DNA from: Bacteroidales bacterium UBA3630
GTDB taxonomy: Bacteria; Bacteroidota; Bacteroidia; Bacteroidales; P3
Direction of reading: 5' to 3'
Length of the DNA stretch: 64,000 nucleotides
Assembly: GCA_002373995.1 (NCBI GenBank)
Contig: DFLB01000047.1
Coordinates: forward strand, 2,935 to 66,934
Shown: positions 23,110 through 30,860 of the stretch, one piece after another
Layout: the number at the start of each line of letters is the position of its first letter
How positions within the stretch are numbered: the first letter of the stretch is position 1
Program-made: the position numbers and the translations under genes
The notes under the pieces: generated by a model
The model's database searches: none
What the model was told of the DNA's origin: nothing
What the model saw: only the letters and a program-made list of their open reading frames with translations

Positions 23110-23964
23110 ATGGAACAGACATTCGGCAACAATTACGACCACGGCAACACCGTGCGCTTCTTCCGCCGCTGGTGGCGAGTATTGACCATCGTGGCGGTGG
23201 CGGCGGCGGTGGTGAGCTTGGTGGTGGCGCTGCTCATCAAACCGCTCTACAAATCGAGTGCGGTCATCTTCCCGACCAACTCGAACCGCCTCAGCAAGGC
23301 CATCATGGACTACCACTACAGCCTCGACTTCATGGACTACGGCATCGAGCGCGACTGCGAGTACGCCATCCAGATACTGACGTCGAAACGCATGCAGCAG
23401 GCTGTCTGCGACCGTTTCAACCTGATGGAGCACTACGCCATCAAGGGTGCCAACCCGCTCTTCAAACTGGAGAAGCAATACAAGAGCAACATCTCGGTGA
23501 AGCGCACCGAGTTTCTGGGCGTGGAGATAGGCGTGCTGGACCAAGACCCGCAGTGGGCTGCCGACATAGCCAACTACATGGCGGCGATGTACGACACGCT
23601 GTGCCATGAGATCCACGCCGACCGCGCAGCCTCGGCTGCCGACGTGATGAACGGCGTGGTGGCACAGATGGAGGCCGAGATAGACTCGCTGGCCAAGAGC
23701 AAAACGGAAAGCGGCAAATGGAAAGAGATACTGATAGCCGACAAATGCGAGCAGCTGGCCGACCTGCAGACCCGCGCCATACAGACCAACGTAGACAAAG
23801 GGCTGGAGGTGAGCTACAAGTACCTGGTAGACGAAGCCAAGCCTGCCGACAAGAAAGCCTACCCCAAGCGGCTGCTCATCGTGATAGCCGGCACGCTGGG
23901 AGCGGTGGTGGTATGCATCTTCAGCCTGCTGGTGTTCTGCCCTGCCAAAAAAGAGGAGGAATAA
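23110..23964 (+). CDS. Wzz-type polysaccharide chain-length determinant protein
   Basis: This 284-residue protein has an N-terminal membrane helix (ILTIVAVAAAVVSLVVALLI region), a periplasmic domain of about 210 residues with a helical, coiled-coil-prone middle, and a C-terminal membrane helix (RLLIVIAGTLGAVVVCIFSLLVF). This two-helix topology and the KPLYKSSAVIFPTN start of the domain fit the Wzz superfamily, which sets the chain length of surface polysaccharides. It is followed by an O-antigen-ligase-like gene and an NlpC/P60 gene. No tyrosine-kinase domain is fused. Near 23701-23721, KTESGKWKE is encoded by three 7-bp-like units, possibly a decayed array. Confidence 0.85.
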   Translation: MEQTFGNNYDHGNTVRFFRRWWRVLTIVAVAAAVVSLVVALLIKPLYKSSAVIFPTNSNRLSKAIMDYHYSLDFMDYGIERDCEYAIQILTSKRMQQAVCDRFNLMEHYAIKGANPLFKLEKQYKSNISVKRTEFLGVEIGVLDQDPQWAADIANYMAAMYDTLCHEIHADRAASAADVMNGVVAQMEAEIDSLAKSKTESGKWKEILIADKCEQLADLQTRAIQTNVDKGLEVSYKYLVDEAKPADKKAYPKRLLIVIAGTLGAVVVCIFSLLVFCPAKKEEE

Positions 23965-24007
23965 GGACCATTGACGCTACAAGAACTACAGGCGTCATAA
24001 AACAGCC

Positions 24008-25507
24008 ATGTTCAAAGACTTCATAGCACGCAACAAAGGTCTGCTGGCGGCGATAGCGGTGACGGTGGTGTTCATCGTTGCCGAGGCGCTGGTCTTCTAC
24101 TGGAAGGGGGGATTTGTGATCACCCTGGTGCCGCTGGCGCTGCTGGTGGTGTGGCTCTTCGTGGTGCGCTTCGAGACGGGGTTGCTGCTGATGGCGTTGC
24201 TCACACCCTTCTCGATCAACATGGCGTTGCTGCCGGGCATGGAGCTCTCGATGCCCGTGGAGCCAATGATGATACTCTTCACGGTGATGTTCTTCTTCCG
24301 CGTGCTGGTCTCAAAGAGGGCGGAAGTCGGAGGTCGGAGGTCGGAACCCATACCTTCGACCTCCAACCTCCAACCTCCGGCCACCATCATGCGCCACCCT
24401 GTAACGCTGCTGCTGCTGGCATCGATAGCGTGGATGGTGATTACGAGCTGCACGTCGCGACTGCCGTGGGTATCGGCCAAATACACCCTGGCGCGCGTAT
24501 GGTTTGTGGTGCCCTTCTTCTTCGCTGCCGCGCAGATATTCCGCAACCGCACACGCATACGGCAGTTCTACTGGGCCTACGCCATCGGCCTGGGCATCGT
24601 GATACTCATCGCCACGAGCAAGACGCTGGGCAACTTCAGCGACCTGCAGACCCTGCACCGCGTCATGCGCCCCTTCTACAACGACCATACGGCCTACGGC
24701 TGCGCCATAGCGCTGATGCTGCCGGCATCGGTCCACTTCATCTTCAGCCACTCGCACCGCGGCTGGCGCCGCGTGCTGACGCTACTGCTCTTTGCCGGGC
24801 TCTGCATCGGCCTCTTTTTCAGCTACTGCCGCGCGGCATGGATCAGCGTGGTGGGCGCGATAGGTGTCTACGTGCTCATCCGTATGGGCATGAAGGTCAA
24901 ATGGATGGTGGTGCTCTTCGGGATAGGCGTGGGAGCATTCTTTATGTACCAGAGCGACGTGCTCTACAAGCTGGGCAAGAACCACCAGGACAGCAGCTAC
25001 ACGCTGGCCGACCAGGTGAAGAGCATCTCCAATATCTCGACCGATGCCAGCAACCTTGAGCGCCTCAACCGATGGGCGTCGGCCATGCGGCTGTGGAAAG
25101 AGAGCCCCGTGGTGGGCATTGGGCCCGGCACCTACCAGTTCCTCTACGGCAGCTACCAGAAAAGCTACCAGCTCAGCACCATCAGCACCAATGCCGGCGA
25201 CCTGGGCAATGCGCACAGCGAGTACATCGGCCCCATGACCGAGCAGGGCCTGCCGGGGGTGCTGCTTGTGGCGGCGCTGTTTCTGACAACCTTTGCCACC
25301 GGCGTGCGCGTCTACCGCACCGCCCGCGACAGCGAAGTGAGGCACATGGCGATAGCGTTCACCCTGAGCCTGTTGACCTACTACATCCACGGTGTATTCA
25401 ACAACTTTTTAGACACCGACAAGCTCTCCGTGCCCTTCTGGGCTTTCACCGCCGCGGTGGTGGCACTGGACGTATACTCGGAGAAGAATACACACAATAG
25501 TGCATGA
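24008..25507 (+). CDS. O-antigen ligase/polymerase-like membrane protein
   Basis: The 499-residue protein has about ten to twelve membrane segments and the Wzy_C signature loop. GIGPGTYQFLYGSYQ and NAHSEYIGPMTEQGLPGVLLV contain the conserved His-Ser region of O-antigen ligases and polymerases. It probably joins or polymerises lipid-linked glycans in the inner membrane. Residues 105-125, between early membrane segments, are encoded by a 63-bp inverted 7-bp array, an in-frame addition not expected in the family. The 3' end overlaps the NlpC/P60 gene by 4 bp. Whether it is a ligase (WaaL-like) or a polymerase (Wzy-like) cannot be decided. Confidence 0.88.
   Translation: MFKDFIARNKGLLAAIAVTVVFIVAEALVFYWKGGFVITLVPLALLVVWLFVVRFETGLLLMALLTPFSINMALLPGMELSMPVEPMMILFTVMFFFRVLVSKRAEVGGRRSEPIPSTSNLQPPATIMRHPVTLLLLASIAWMVITSCTSRLPWVSAKYTLARVWFVVPFFFAAAQIFRNRTRIRQFYWAYAIGLGIVILIATSKTLGNFSDLQTLHRVMRPFYNDHTAYGCAIALMLPASVHFIFSHSHRGWRRVLTLLLFAGLCIGLFFSYCRAAWISVVGAIGVYVLIRMGMKVKWMVVLFGIGVGAFFMYQSDVLYKLGKNHQDSSYTLADQVKSISNISTDASNLERLNRWASAMRLWKESPVVGIGPGTYQFLYGSYQKSYQLSTISTNAGDLGNAHSEYIGPMTEQGLPGVLLVAALFLTTFATGVRVYRTARDSEVRHMAIAFTLSLLTYYIHGVFNNFLDTDKLSVPFWAFTAAVVALDVYSEKNTHNSA
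24320..24382 (+). repeat. In-frame bipartite inverted 7-bp array inside the ligase gene
   Basis: Nine 7-bp units, 63 bp or exactly 21 codons. Four left units are of TCGGAGG type, one is a central CCATACC, and four right units are of TCCAACC type and nearly reverse-complementary to the left ones. It begins on a codon boundary at residue 105. Confidence 0.9.
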
Positions 25508-26136
25508 GAACGATAAGCCATAAGGGGATATGGGTCAGGGCAAAAGTATTTGCTCACCTCATGCCTCTGTCACTTCTTCTCATCACGGCCACCGTTCAAC
25601 ACGCCCCATTGCAGGCGCAGCAAGTGGAGCGTCACCGCTGCTGGGATATCGACATTGTGCCGTCAGAGCATGGCTTCCACCCTACCCCGCAGATAATCAC
25701 CGCCGCCGATTCGGGCATGATGCTCGTGGCTATGGCCAAGGAATACATAGGCGTGCCCTACCGCTACGGCGGCCGCACACCGAAGGCCTTCGACTGTGCC
25801 GGTTTTGCGCTTTACCTCTACCGCCACTTCGGGCACGATTTGCCCGGCTGGAGCGGTGCGCAGGCGCGCCTCGGCGTCGAGGTGACAGACACGCGCAACC
25901 TGCAGGCCGGCGACCTGGTCTTCTTCGGCGGCCGCCACAACACCAAGGCTGTGGGGCACACGGGCATCGTTGTGGGCGCCGACGCCCAAACCGGTGTTTT
26001 CACCTTCATACATGCCGCCACGCACAGCGGAGTCACCATCAGCCGGAGCACAGAAGAATACTACAAGAAGCGCTATCTCACCGCCCGGAGGGTGTTCGGC
26101 TACTCGTCGCTGGTGTCGGAGATGAAACGACGGTAG
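25504..26136 (+). CDS. NlpC/P60 family cell-wall hydrolase
   Basis: The 210-residue protein has an N-terminal hydrophobic segment (LMPLSLLLITATVQHAPLQAQ), best read as a signal peptide with a long n-region, then an NlpC/P60 cysteine peptidase domain. The catalytic Cys is in FDCAGFALYLYRHFG, the His in GHTGIVVG and a third polar residue in FIHAATHSG. Such enzymes cut peptide cross-bridges of peptidoglycan. It overlaps the ligase-like gene by 4 bp (ATGA) and probably shares its transcript. The 3' end overlaps the convergent ClC gene by 37 bp. Confidence 0.9.
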   Translation: MRTISHKGIWVRAKVFAHLMPLSLLLITATVQHAPLQAQQVERHRCWDIDIVPSEHGFHPTPQIITAADSGMMLVAMAKEYIGVPYRYGGRTPKAFDCAGFALYLYRHFGHDLPGWSGAQARLGVEVTDTRNLQAGDLVFFGGRHNTKAVGHTGIVVGADAQTGVFTFIHAATHSGVTISRSTEEYYKKRYLTARRVFGYSSLVSEMKRR

Positions 26137-27893
26137 GCCGAGAAGGTGTTGGCGCGGGAGATGAAGCCGAGGTAGTTGTTCTCGTCGTCGACGACCACGA
26201 GGTTGTAGCGGTTGCCGACGCGGAATTTTTCCACCACATCGCTCAGATTGTCGCTGCTGCGCACGAGGTCGCCTTCGCTCATGGGGTGCATGAGGTCGTC
26301 GACGACGACGGTGTCGTAGAGGTCAGGGCGGAAGATGATTTTGCGCACATCGTCAAGCACGATGACGCCGAGGAACTTATCGTCATTGCTGAGCACCGGG
26401 AAGACGTTGCGCCTGGAATTCTGGATGGCATCGACGAGGTCGCGCAGGTGGTCGCCGGTGCGGACGATGACGAAGTTGGTCTCAATGAGGCGTTGCATAT
26501 TGAGCAGGTGCCAGGCAGAGGCGTCCTTGTCGTGGGTCAGGAGGTTGCCCTGTTTGGCCAGTTTGCGGGCATAGATAGAATGGTGTTCAAAGGGGTTGAT
26601 GCAGAGGTAGGTCACGGCGGAGGCCGTCAGCAACGGCACCAGCAATCCGTAGCCGCCGGTGATATCGGCGATGAGGAAGGTGGCCATGAAGGGAGCGTGC
26701 ATGACCCCCGTCATGACGGCGGCCATGCCGACGAGGGCGAAGTTGGCGGTGTTCTGGGGCGGGAGGCCGAGCTGGTTGCCCAGCAGGGCGATGAAGTAGC
26801 CCGAGAGCCCGCCCAGCACGAGCGAGGGGCCGAAGGTGCCGCCTACGCCGCCGGAGCCGATGGTGATGGCTGTGGCCAGGGGTTTGAGGACAATCAGGAG
26901 TGCGAGGAGCACCAGAGGTACCCACACGGCGGTGGCCCATTGGCGATAAGGTGCGCCGGCGAAAAGGCTGTCGGGGTTGCCGTGCAGCAGGGCGGTGAGG
27001 GAGGAGTAGCCTTCGCCGTAGAGCGGGGGGAAGATGACCACGAGCAGGCCAAGCAAGAGGCCGCCAATGACGACCCGCAGCCAGGGGTTGCGGCGACGGC
27101 TGAACCAGCTCTCGACACGGTCGGTGATGCGGAGGAAATAGAGCGAGACGGCGGCACAGAAGACACCCAGGACGATATAGAAAGGCAGCTGCGAGAGGGC
27201 GAAGGGTTCGGTGACGGTGAAGCTGAACTGCACGTCGGTGCCCATCAGGAAGTAGGCCACTGTTGCAGCGGTGAGGGCGGAGATGAGCAGCGGCAGCGCT
27301 GTGGTGGCGGAGAGGTCGAAGAGGAAGACTTCGAGCACGAACATGATGCCAGCGAAGGGGGCTTTGAAGATGCCGGCGATGGCACCGGCGGCGCCACATC
27401 CGAGCAAGAGCCGCACGCTCTTGGGGCTGAGGCGGAAGAAGCGTCCGATGTTGCTACCGATGGCGGAGCCTGTGGTGGCGATAGGTGCTTCGAGGCCGAC
27501 CGAGCCGCCGAAGGCGACGGTGAGGGTGGAGGCGACGAGGGAGGCATACATGTGCTTGGCGGGCAGTTTGGAATGCTTGCGGCTGATGGCGAGGAGGACC
27601 CCTGGGAGACCGTGGCCGATGTCGCCCTTGACGATATACTTGACAAAGAGCACGGTGAGCACGATGCCTATCAGGGGGAGGAAGAAGATGATGATGAAGG
27701 AGGAGTGGTGGATGAGGAGGGAGGAGTCGGTGGCGAGGCGGGTGACGAAGGCGCCGGCATAGTGCACCAGGGTTTTGAGCACTACGGCCGCGAGGCCTGC
27801 CAAGAGGCCGACGACAACGGCCAGGAGCAGGAGGAGCGGCTGTTCGTTCATGTGGCGCAGGCGCCAGCGGTGTATGTTCATGTAGAGGGACAT
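26100..27893 (-). CDS. ClC-type chloride channel/antiporter with CBS pair
   Basis: This 597-residue membrane protein of the voltage-gated chloride channel family has GHGLPGVLLAI, SVGLEAPIATTGSAIG and GGVGGTFGPSLVLGG in the positions of the three ClC selectivity motifs. A cytoplasmic pair of CBS domains follows (about residues 460-590, ending FISRANTFSAYRRF), which usually bind adenine nucleotides. Transport is of chloride or another small anion, by channel or proton antiport. A -7 box lies at 27958-27965, and a 7-bp array occupies the leader to within 3 bp of the ATG. A second in-frame ATG (MNEQPLLL) lies 14 codons in. Confidence 0.9.
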   Translation of the reverse strand: MSLYMNIHRWRLRHMNEQPLLLLLAVVVGLLAGLAAVVLKTLVHYAGAFVTRLATDSSLLIHHSSFIIIFFLPLIGIVLTVLFVKYIVKGDIGHGLPGVLLAISRKHSKLPAKHMYASLVASTLTVAFGGSVGLEAPIATTGSAIGSNIGRFFRLSPKSVRLLLGCGAAGAIAGIFKAPFAGIMFVLEVFLFDLSATTALPLLISALTAATVAYFLMGTDVQFSFTVTEPFALSQLPFYIVLGVFCAAVSLYFLRITDRVESWFSRRRNPWLRVVIGGLLLGLLVVIFPPLYGEGYSSLTALLHGNPDSLFAGAPYRQWATAVWVPLVLLALLIVLKPLATAITIGSGGVGGTFGPSLVLGGLSGYFIALLGNQLGLPPQNTANFALVGMAAVMTGVMHAPFMATFLIADITGGYGLLVPLLTASAVTYLCINPFEHHSIYARKLAKQGNLLTHDKDASAWHLLNMQRLIETNFVIVRTGDHLRDLVDAIQNSRRNVFPVLSNDDKFLGVIVLDDVRKIIFRPDLYDTVVVDDLMHPMSEGDLVRSSDNLSDVVEKFRVGNRYNLVVVDDENNYLGFISRANTFSAYRRFISDTSDE

Positions 27894-27896
27894 GGC

Positions 27897-27931
27897 GGGT
27901 AGCTGGGAGCGGGTAGCTGGGAGCTGGTAGC
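27897..27931. repeat. 7-bp tandem array (GGGTAGC/TGGGAGC)
   Basis: Five 7-bp units in the 5' leader of the ClC gene, ending 3 bp from its ATG: GGGTAGC, TGGGAGC, GGGTAGC, TGGGAGC, TGGTAGC on the plus strand. Confidence 0.85.
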
Positions 27932-27957
27932 GTTTTTTTTTATTAAAAAATCGGGTG

Positions 27958-27965
27958 CAAAGATA
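27958..27965 (-). promoter_or_regulatory. Predicted -7 box of the ClC gene promoter
   Basis: Minus-strand TATCTTTG followed by GCACC, matching the Bacteroidetes -7 consensus. No clear -33 TTTG is found at the usual spacing. Confidence 0.6.
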
Positions 27966-28013
27966 CGAAAAATATTCAACCCGCGTTATGTTAACGTAAA
28001 ATTTAACAGAAAT

Positions 28014-29027
28014 ATGAAGAGAACAATTCTACTTGGCGCCGTTGCCGCCCTTGGTCTCACGTCGTGTGTGTCGCTCAGCGAGCATGAGGATTTGCAGGCC
28101 AAGTATGACCAGACTTCGAAACAGTACAACCTGACGCAGCAGGAACTTTTAGAGCTGAAAGAAGAGAATGCCGCCCTTGCGCGTCAGAACCAATCGCTTA
28201 ACGCAGACTATACGGATTTGGCGCTGGCGAAGAACGCTGCCGATGCGCGTGCGGACAGCCTGGGCCGCCGCATAGAGCAGATGGCGCAGCACTATGACAC
28301 GACGATGGAGAACTATATTCAGGAAGTGGCCGGGAAGAGCCGCGACCTGACGAGGGCGCAGAACCTGCTCACGGCCCGGACGAAGGAGCTCGGCGACAAG
28401 GAGCGCGAGTTGCAGGCGCGGCAGCAGGAGCTGCAGGAGCAGCAGGAGACGTTTGCCCTGCAGCGCAGCGAGTTGCTGGCCAAGCAGAAAGAGCTTGAGA
28501 TGCAGGAGGCTGCGACCAAAGCGCAGTTAGAGGCCAAGGAGCGGGAGCTGGAGACGGTGAGGAACTCTGTCACGCAGGCGCTGACGGGTTTTGCCGACAA
28601 GGGGTTGAAGGTGGAGACCAAGGACGGGAAGGTTTATGTGTCGATGGAGAACAAGCTGCTTTTCCCGAGCGCGAGCTGGACGGTGAGCAAGGACGGCATC
28701 AGCGCCATCAAGGAGTTGGCGAAGGTGCTTGAGCAGGATTCGACGTTGAATATTATGGTTGAAGGACATACGGATAACGATGCTTATCGCGGCTCGACGG
28801 CTGTGAAGGACAACTGGGACCTGAGCGTGATGCGCGCGACGGCGATAGTGAAGTTGCTGTTGCAGCATGGCAAGGGTATCAATCCGGCCCGCATAGAGGC
28901 TTGCGGCCACGGGGAGTTTGCGCCGAAGGTGGCCAACGACAGTCCGGAGAACAAGGCCATCAACCGGCGTACGGAGATTATCCTTACGCCGAACCTTGAC
29001 AAGTTGCTGCAGGAGATGGGGAATTGA
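28014..29027 (+). CDS. OmpA-family peptidoglycan-binding lipoprotein with coiled coil
   Basis: The 337-residue protein has a lipoprotein signal (LTSC, Cys about residue 18). A long coiled coil with many Gln, Glu and Lys residues covers about 25-185. An OmpA C-terminal domain starts near KLLFPSASWTVS and contains MVEGHTDNDAYRGS and NRRTEIILTPN, which bind peptidoglycan. It likely tethers the outer membrane to the wall. A strong terminator follows the stop codon by 23 bp. Family and topology are clear. Confidence 0.93.
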   Translation: MKRTILLGAVAALGLTSCVSLSEHEDLQAKYDQTSKQYNLTQQELLELKEENAALARQNQSLNADYTDLALAKNAADARADSLGRRIEQMAQHYDTTMENYIQEVAGKSRDLTRAQNLLTARTKELGDKERELQARQQELQEQQETFALQRSELLAKQKELEMQEAATKAQLEAKERELETVRNSVTQALTGFADKGLKVETKDGKVYVSMENKLLFPSASWTVSKDGISAIKELAKVLEQDSTLNIMVEGHTDNDAYRGSTAVKDNWDLSVMRATAIVKLLLQHGKGINPARIEACGHGEFAPKVANDSPENKAINRRTEIILTPNLDKLLQEMGN

Positions 29028-29049
29028 GCTCCGGGCAGCAAGGAGAGCA

Positions 29050-29091
29050 GGGGGCCGCTCCCGAGGGGAGCGGCCCCCTTGGGTTTTGTTT
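29050..29091 (+). terminator. Rho-independent terminator after the OmpA lipoprotein gene
   Basis: GGGGGCCGCTCCC and its complement GGGAGCGGCCCCC form a GC-rich stem (29050-29078) with a short loop, followed by a T-rich tract (TTGGGTTTTGTTT). Confidence 0.85.
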
Positions 29092-29099
29092 ATGCCTTG

Positions 29100-29166
29100 G
29101 ATGTGCTTAGGTAATGCTTAGGATGTGCATAGGTAATGCTTAGGAAGAGCATAGGAAGAAGTTTAG
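29100..29166. repeat. 11-bp tandem array, TTATGCTTAGG family (copy 3)
   Basis: Five 11-bp units (GATGTGCTTAG, GTAATGCTTAG, GATGTGCATAG, GTAATGCTTAG, GAAGAGCATAG) and a decayed sixth, directly after the terminator of the OmpA gene. Confidence 0.88.
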
Positions 29167-29192
29167 GAAAAAGGGGGATTGGGAGTTGAAAT

Positions 29193-29225
29193 TTTGTGCG
29201 ATGTGCGATTTTTTTCGTATATTTG
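29193..29225 (+). promoter_or_regulatory. Bacteroidetes-type promoter of the M28/gldFG transcript
   Basis: TTTG at 29193-29196 and TATATTTG at 29218-29225, separated by 21 bp, precede the M28-like gene. The leader would be about 80 nt. Confidence 0.7.
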
Positions 29226-29312
29226 CATGTCAATATTGTACCCGCGCGCGATGCAAAGGGCTAAGAATTAAGGACTAAGGACCAAGTGTTGTCAAACAAA
29301 CAAATATATCAA

Positions 29313-30830
29313 ATGGAGAAAAGGATAATCTGCAGCGTCGTTTTGGCGGCGGCGATGGTGGCCGCCGTGCCGACGGTGAGAGCACAGAAGGGCGGCACGC
29401 CGGAGCGCGACCCGATACCGATGCCGACGGTGAGTATCGACTCGGTGATGAAGCATATTGTCGAATTGTCGTCGGAGACCTACGAGGGGCGACTGGCCGG
29501 CACGGAGGGCTACGACCGCGCGGCGAAGTATGTGGGGAACGTGCTGCGCCGGTACGGGGTGCGGGAGTTGAAGGAGCAGCCTTTCGAGCTGGAATGCAAC
29601 GAGGTGGAGAACTGCAAGTTCAACATTTACACGCCCGGTAGCAAGGAGAAGAGGGTGTTTACGCTGGGCAATGAATTCTGCTGTGCGGGGATGACGGGTC
29701 GAGGATATGTAGACGCGCAGATGGTGTTTTGCGGTTATGGGGTGGACAACGGGTTGTTTGACGAGTACAAAGGAGTAGACGTGCAGGGGAAGATAGCGGT
29801 GGTGCTGACGGGTGTGCCGGAGTGGTTGCCCGGCAGCGTGGCCGACCACTATCGGACGCTCCGCGACAAGGCGCGCACCGCCGAGCGCCACGGTGCGATA
29901 GGGTTGCTGGCGATCAATATAAGCCCGAGCTGCACGAGCTATGAGCCACAGGGTCGCGTGTATTGCGGCGAGTTGCCTCATCTGGGCACGTTTCCCATCC
30001 TGCAGTTGACGTTGGATTGCGGGCGAGAGATACTGAACGGCGAGGCCATGGGGCTGGATGCGGCGAAAGAGGCGATAGACAAGGAGCACAAGGTGAGTTC
30101 GTTTGCGACGCTGAAGAAGGCCGAGGTGGATGTGAATGCACGCTACCGTCCGAGGGCCCGCACGATGAACGTAGTGGGTTTGCTGGAAGGTAGCGACAAG
30201 CATTTGCGGAGCGAGATAGTGGTGGTGGGTGCGTCGCTGGATGGTATCGGCATACAGGGGGAGACATGTCTGTTTCCCGGCGCCGACATCAACGCCAGCG
30301 GTGTGGCGGCGGTGCTGGAGACGGCCCGCGTGCTGAGCGACAAGGAGTTCCGTCCGCGCCGCAGCGTGCTGTTTGTGCTGTTCAGCGGCAGCGAGCAGCA
30401 GTATGCTGGTTCGCGGGAGTTCCTGAACCAATACGGGCGGCTACGCAACGTGGAGGCCTTCGTGAACGCACAGAACATCGGCTGCGGTGACAGCCTGGTG
30501 GTACTTGGCGACAACCGCTACCCGACGCTGTGGGAGATAGCGCACAGCCACGACACTGCCGCCGACCGGCAGCACATGCTCCGCAGCGAGGCGAAGACCA
30601 ATCCGCGCGGAGATGCAAAGGCGTTTGACAACCTGGCGATACCATCGATAGTGGTGACGACGCATAACGGTATGCAGCACAACCATGTGGCATCAGACAT
30701 CTGGGAGAACATAGACCGCCGCATACTGCACCAGGCCACGCGCTTGATGGCCGAGACGGTGGCCGAGTTGGGCGAGGGCCTGTACCAAGGCCGGTCGCCG
30801 CAGAGCCGGTCGCTGAGGTTTAGAAACTAA
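29313..30830 (+). CDS. M28-family peptidase-like protein, probably inactive
   Basis: From the ATG at 29313 (preferred to an in-frame GTG at 29286) the product has 505 residues and a signal peptide ending VRAQ. A PA-like insert (about residues 100-240) and an M28 zinc-peptidase fold are recognisable: ADINASGVAAVLETARVL, then SVLFVLFSGSEQQYAGSREF. Compared with active M28 enzymes, several key positions are replaced. The GAHxD motif reads GASLD, the metal-bridging Asp of the DDNASG motif reads DINASG, the Glu-Glu pair reads Ser-Glu, and the NxDxxG Asp reads Gln. The late His (HNHVASD) remains. It is therefore likely a binding protein rather than a peptidase. It precedes the GldF-GldG gene by 30 bp. 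Confidence 0.82.
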   Translation: MEKRIICSVVLAAAMVAAVPTVRAQKGGTPERDPIPMPTVSIDSVMKHIVELSSETYEGRLAGTEGYDRAAKYVGNVLRRYGVRELKEQPFELECNEVENCKFNIYTPGSKEKRVFTLGNEFCCAGMTGRGYVDAQMVFCGYGVDNGLFDEYKGVDVQGKIAVVLTGVPEWLPGSVADHYRTLRDKARTAERHGAIGLLAINISPSCTSYEPQGRVYCGELPHLGTFPILQLTLDCGREILNGEAMGLDAAKEAIDKEHKVSSFATLKKAEVDVNARYRPRARTMNVVGLLEGSDKHLRSEIVVVGASLDGIGIQGETCLFPGADINASGVAAVLETARVLSDKEFRPRRSVLFVLFSGSEQQYAGSREFLNQYGRLRNVEAFVNAQNIGCGDSLVVLGDNRYPTLWEIAHSHDTAADRQHMLRSEAKTNPRGDAKAFDNLAIPSIVVTTHNGMQHNHVASDIWENIDRRILHQATRLMAETVAELGEGLYQGRSPQSRSLRFRN

Positions 30831-30860
30831 AGAAAAAGACTAAGAGGTAAGAAGCAAGGG

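Noticed and set aside
25530..27902. 790-codon plus-strand frame across the NlpC/P60 gene and antisense to the ClC gene
   Set aside because: It spans two real genes in wrong frames and is rich in Glu/Gly/Asp repeats; both underlying genes have clear motifs.
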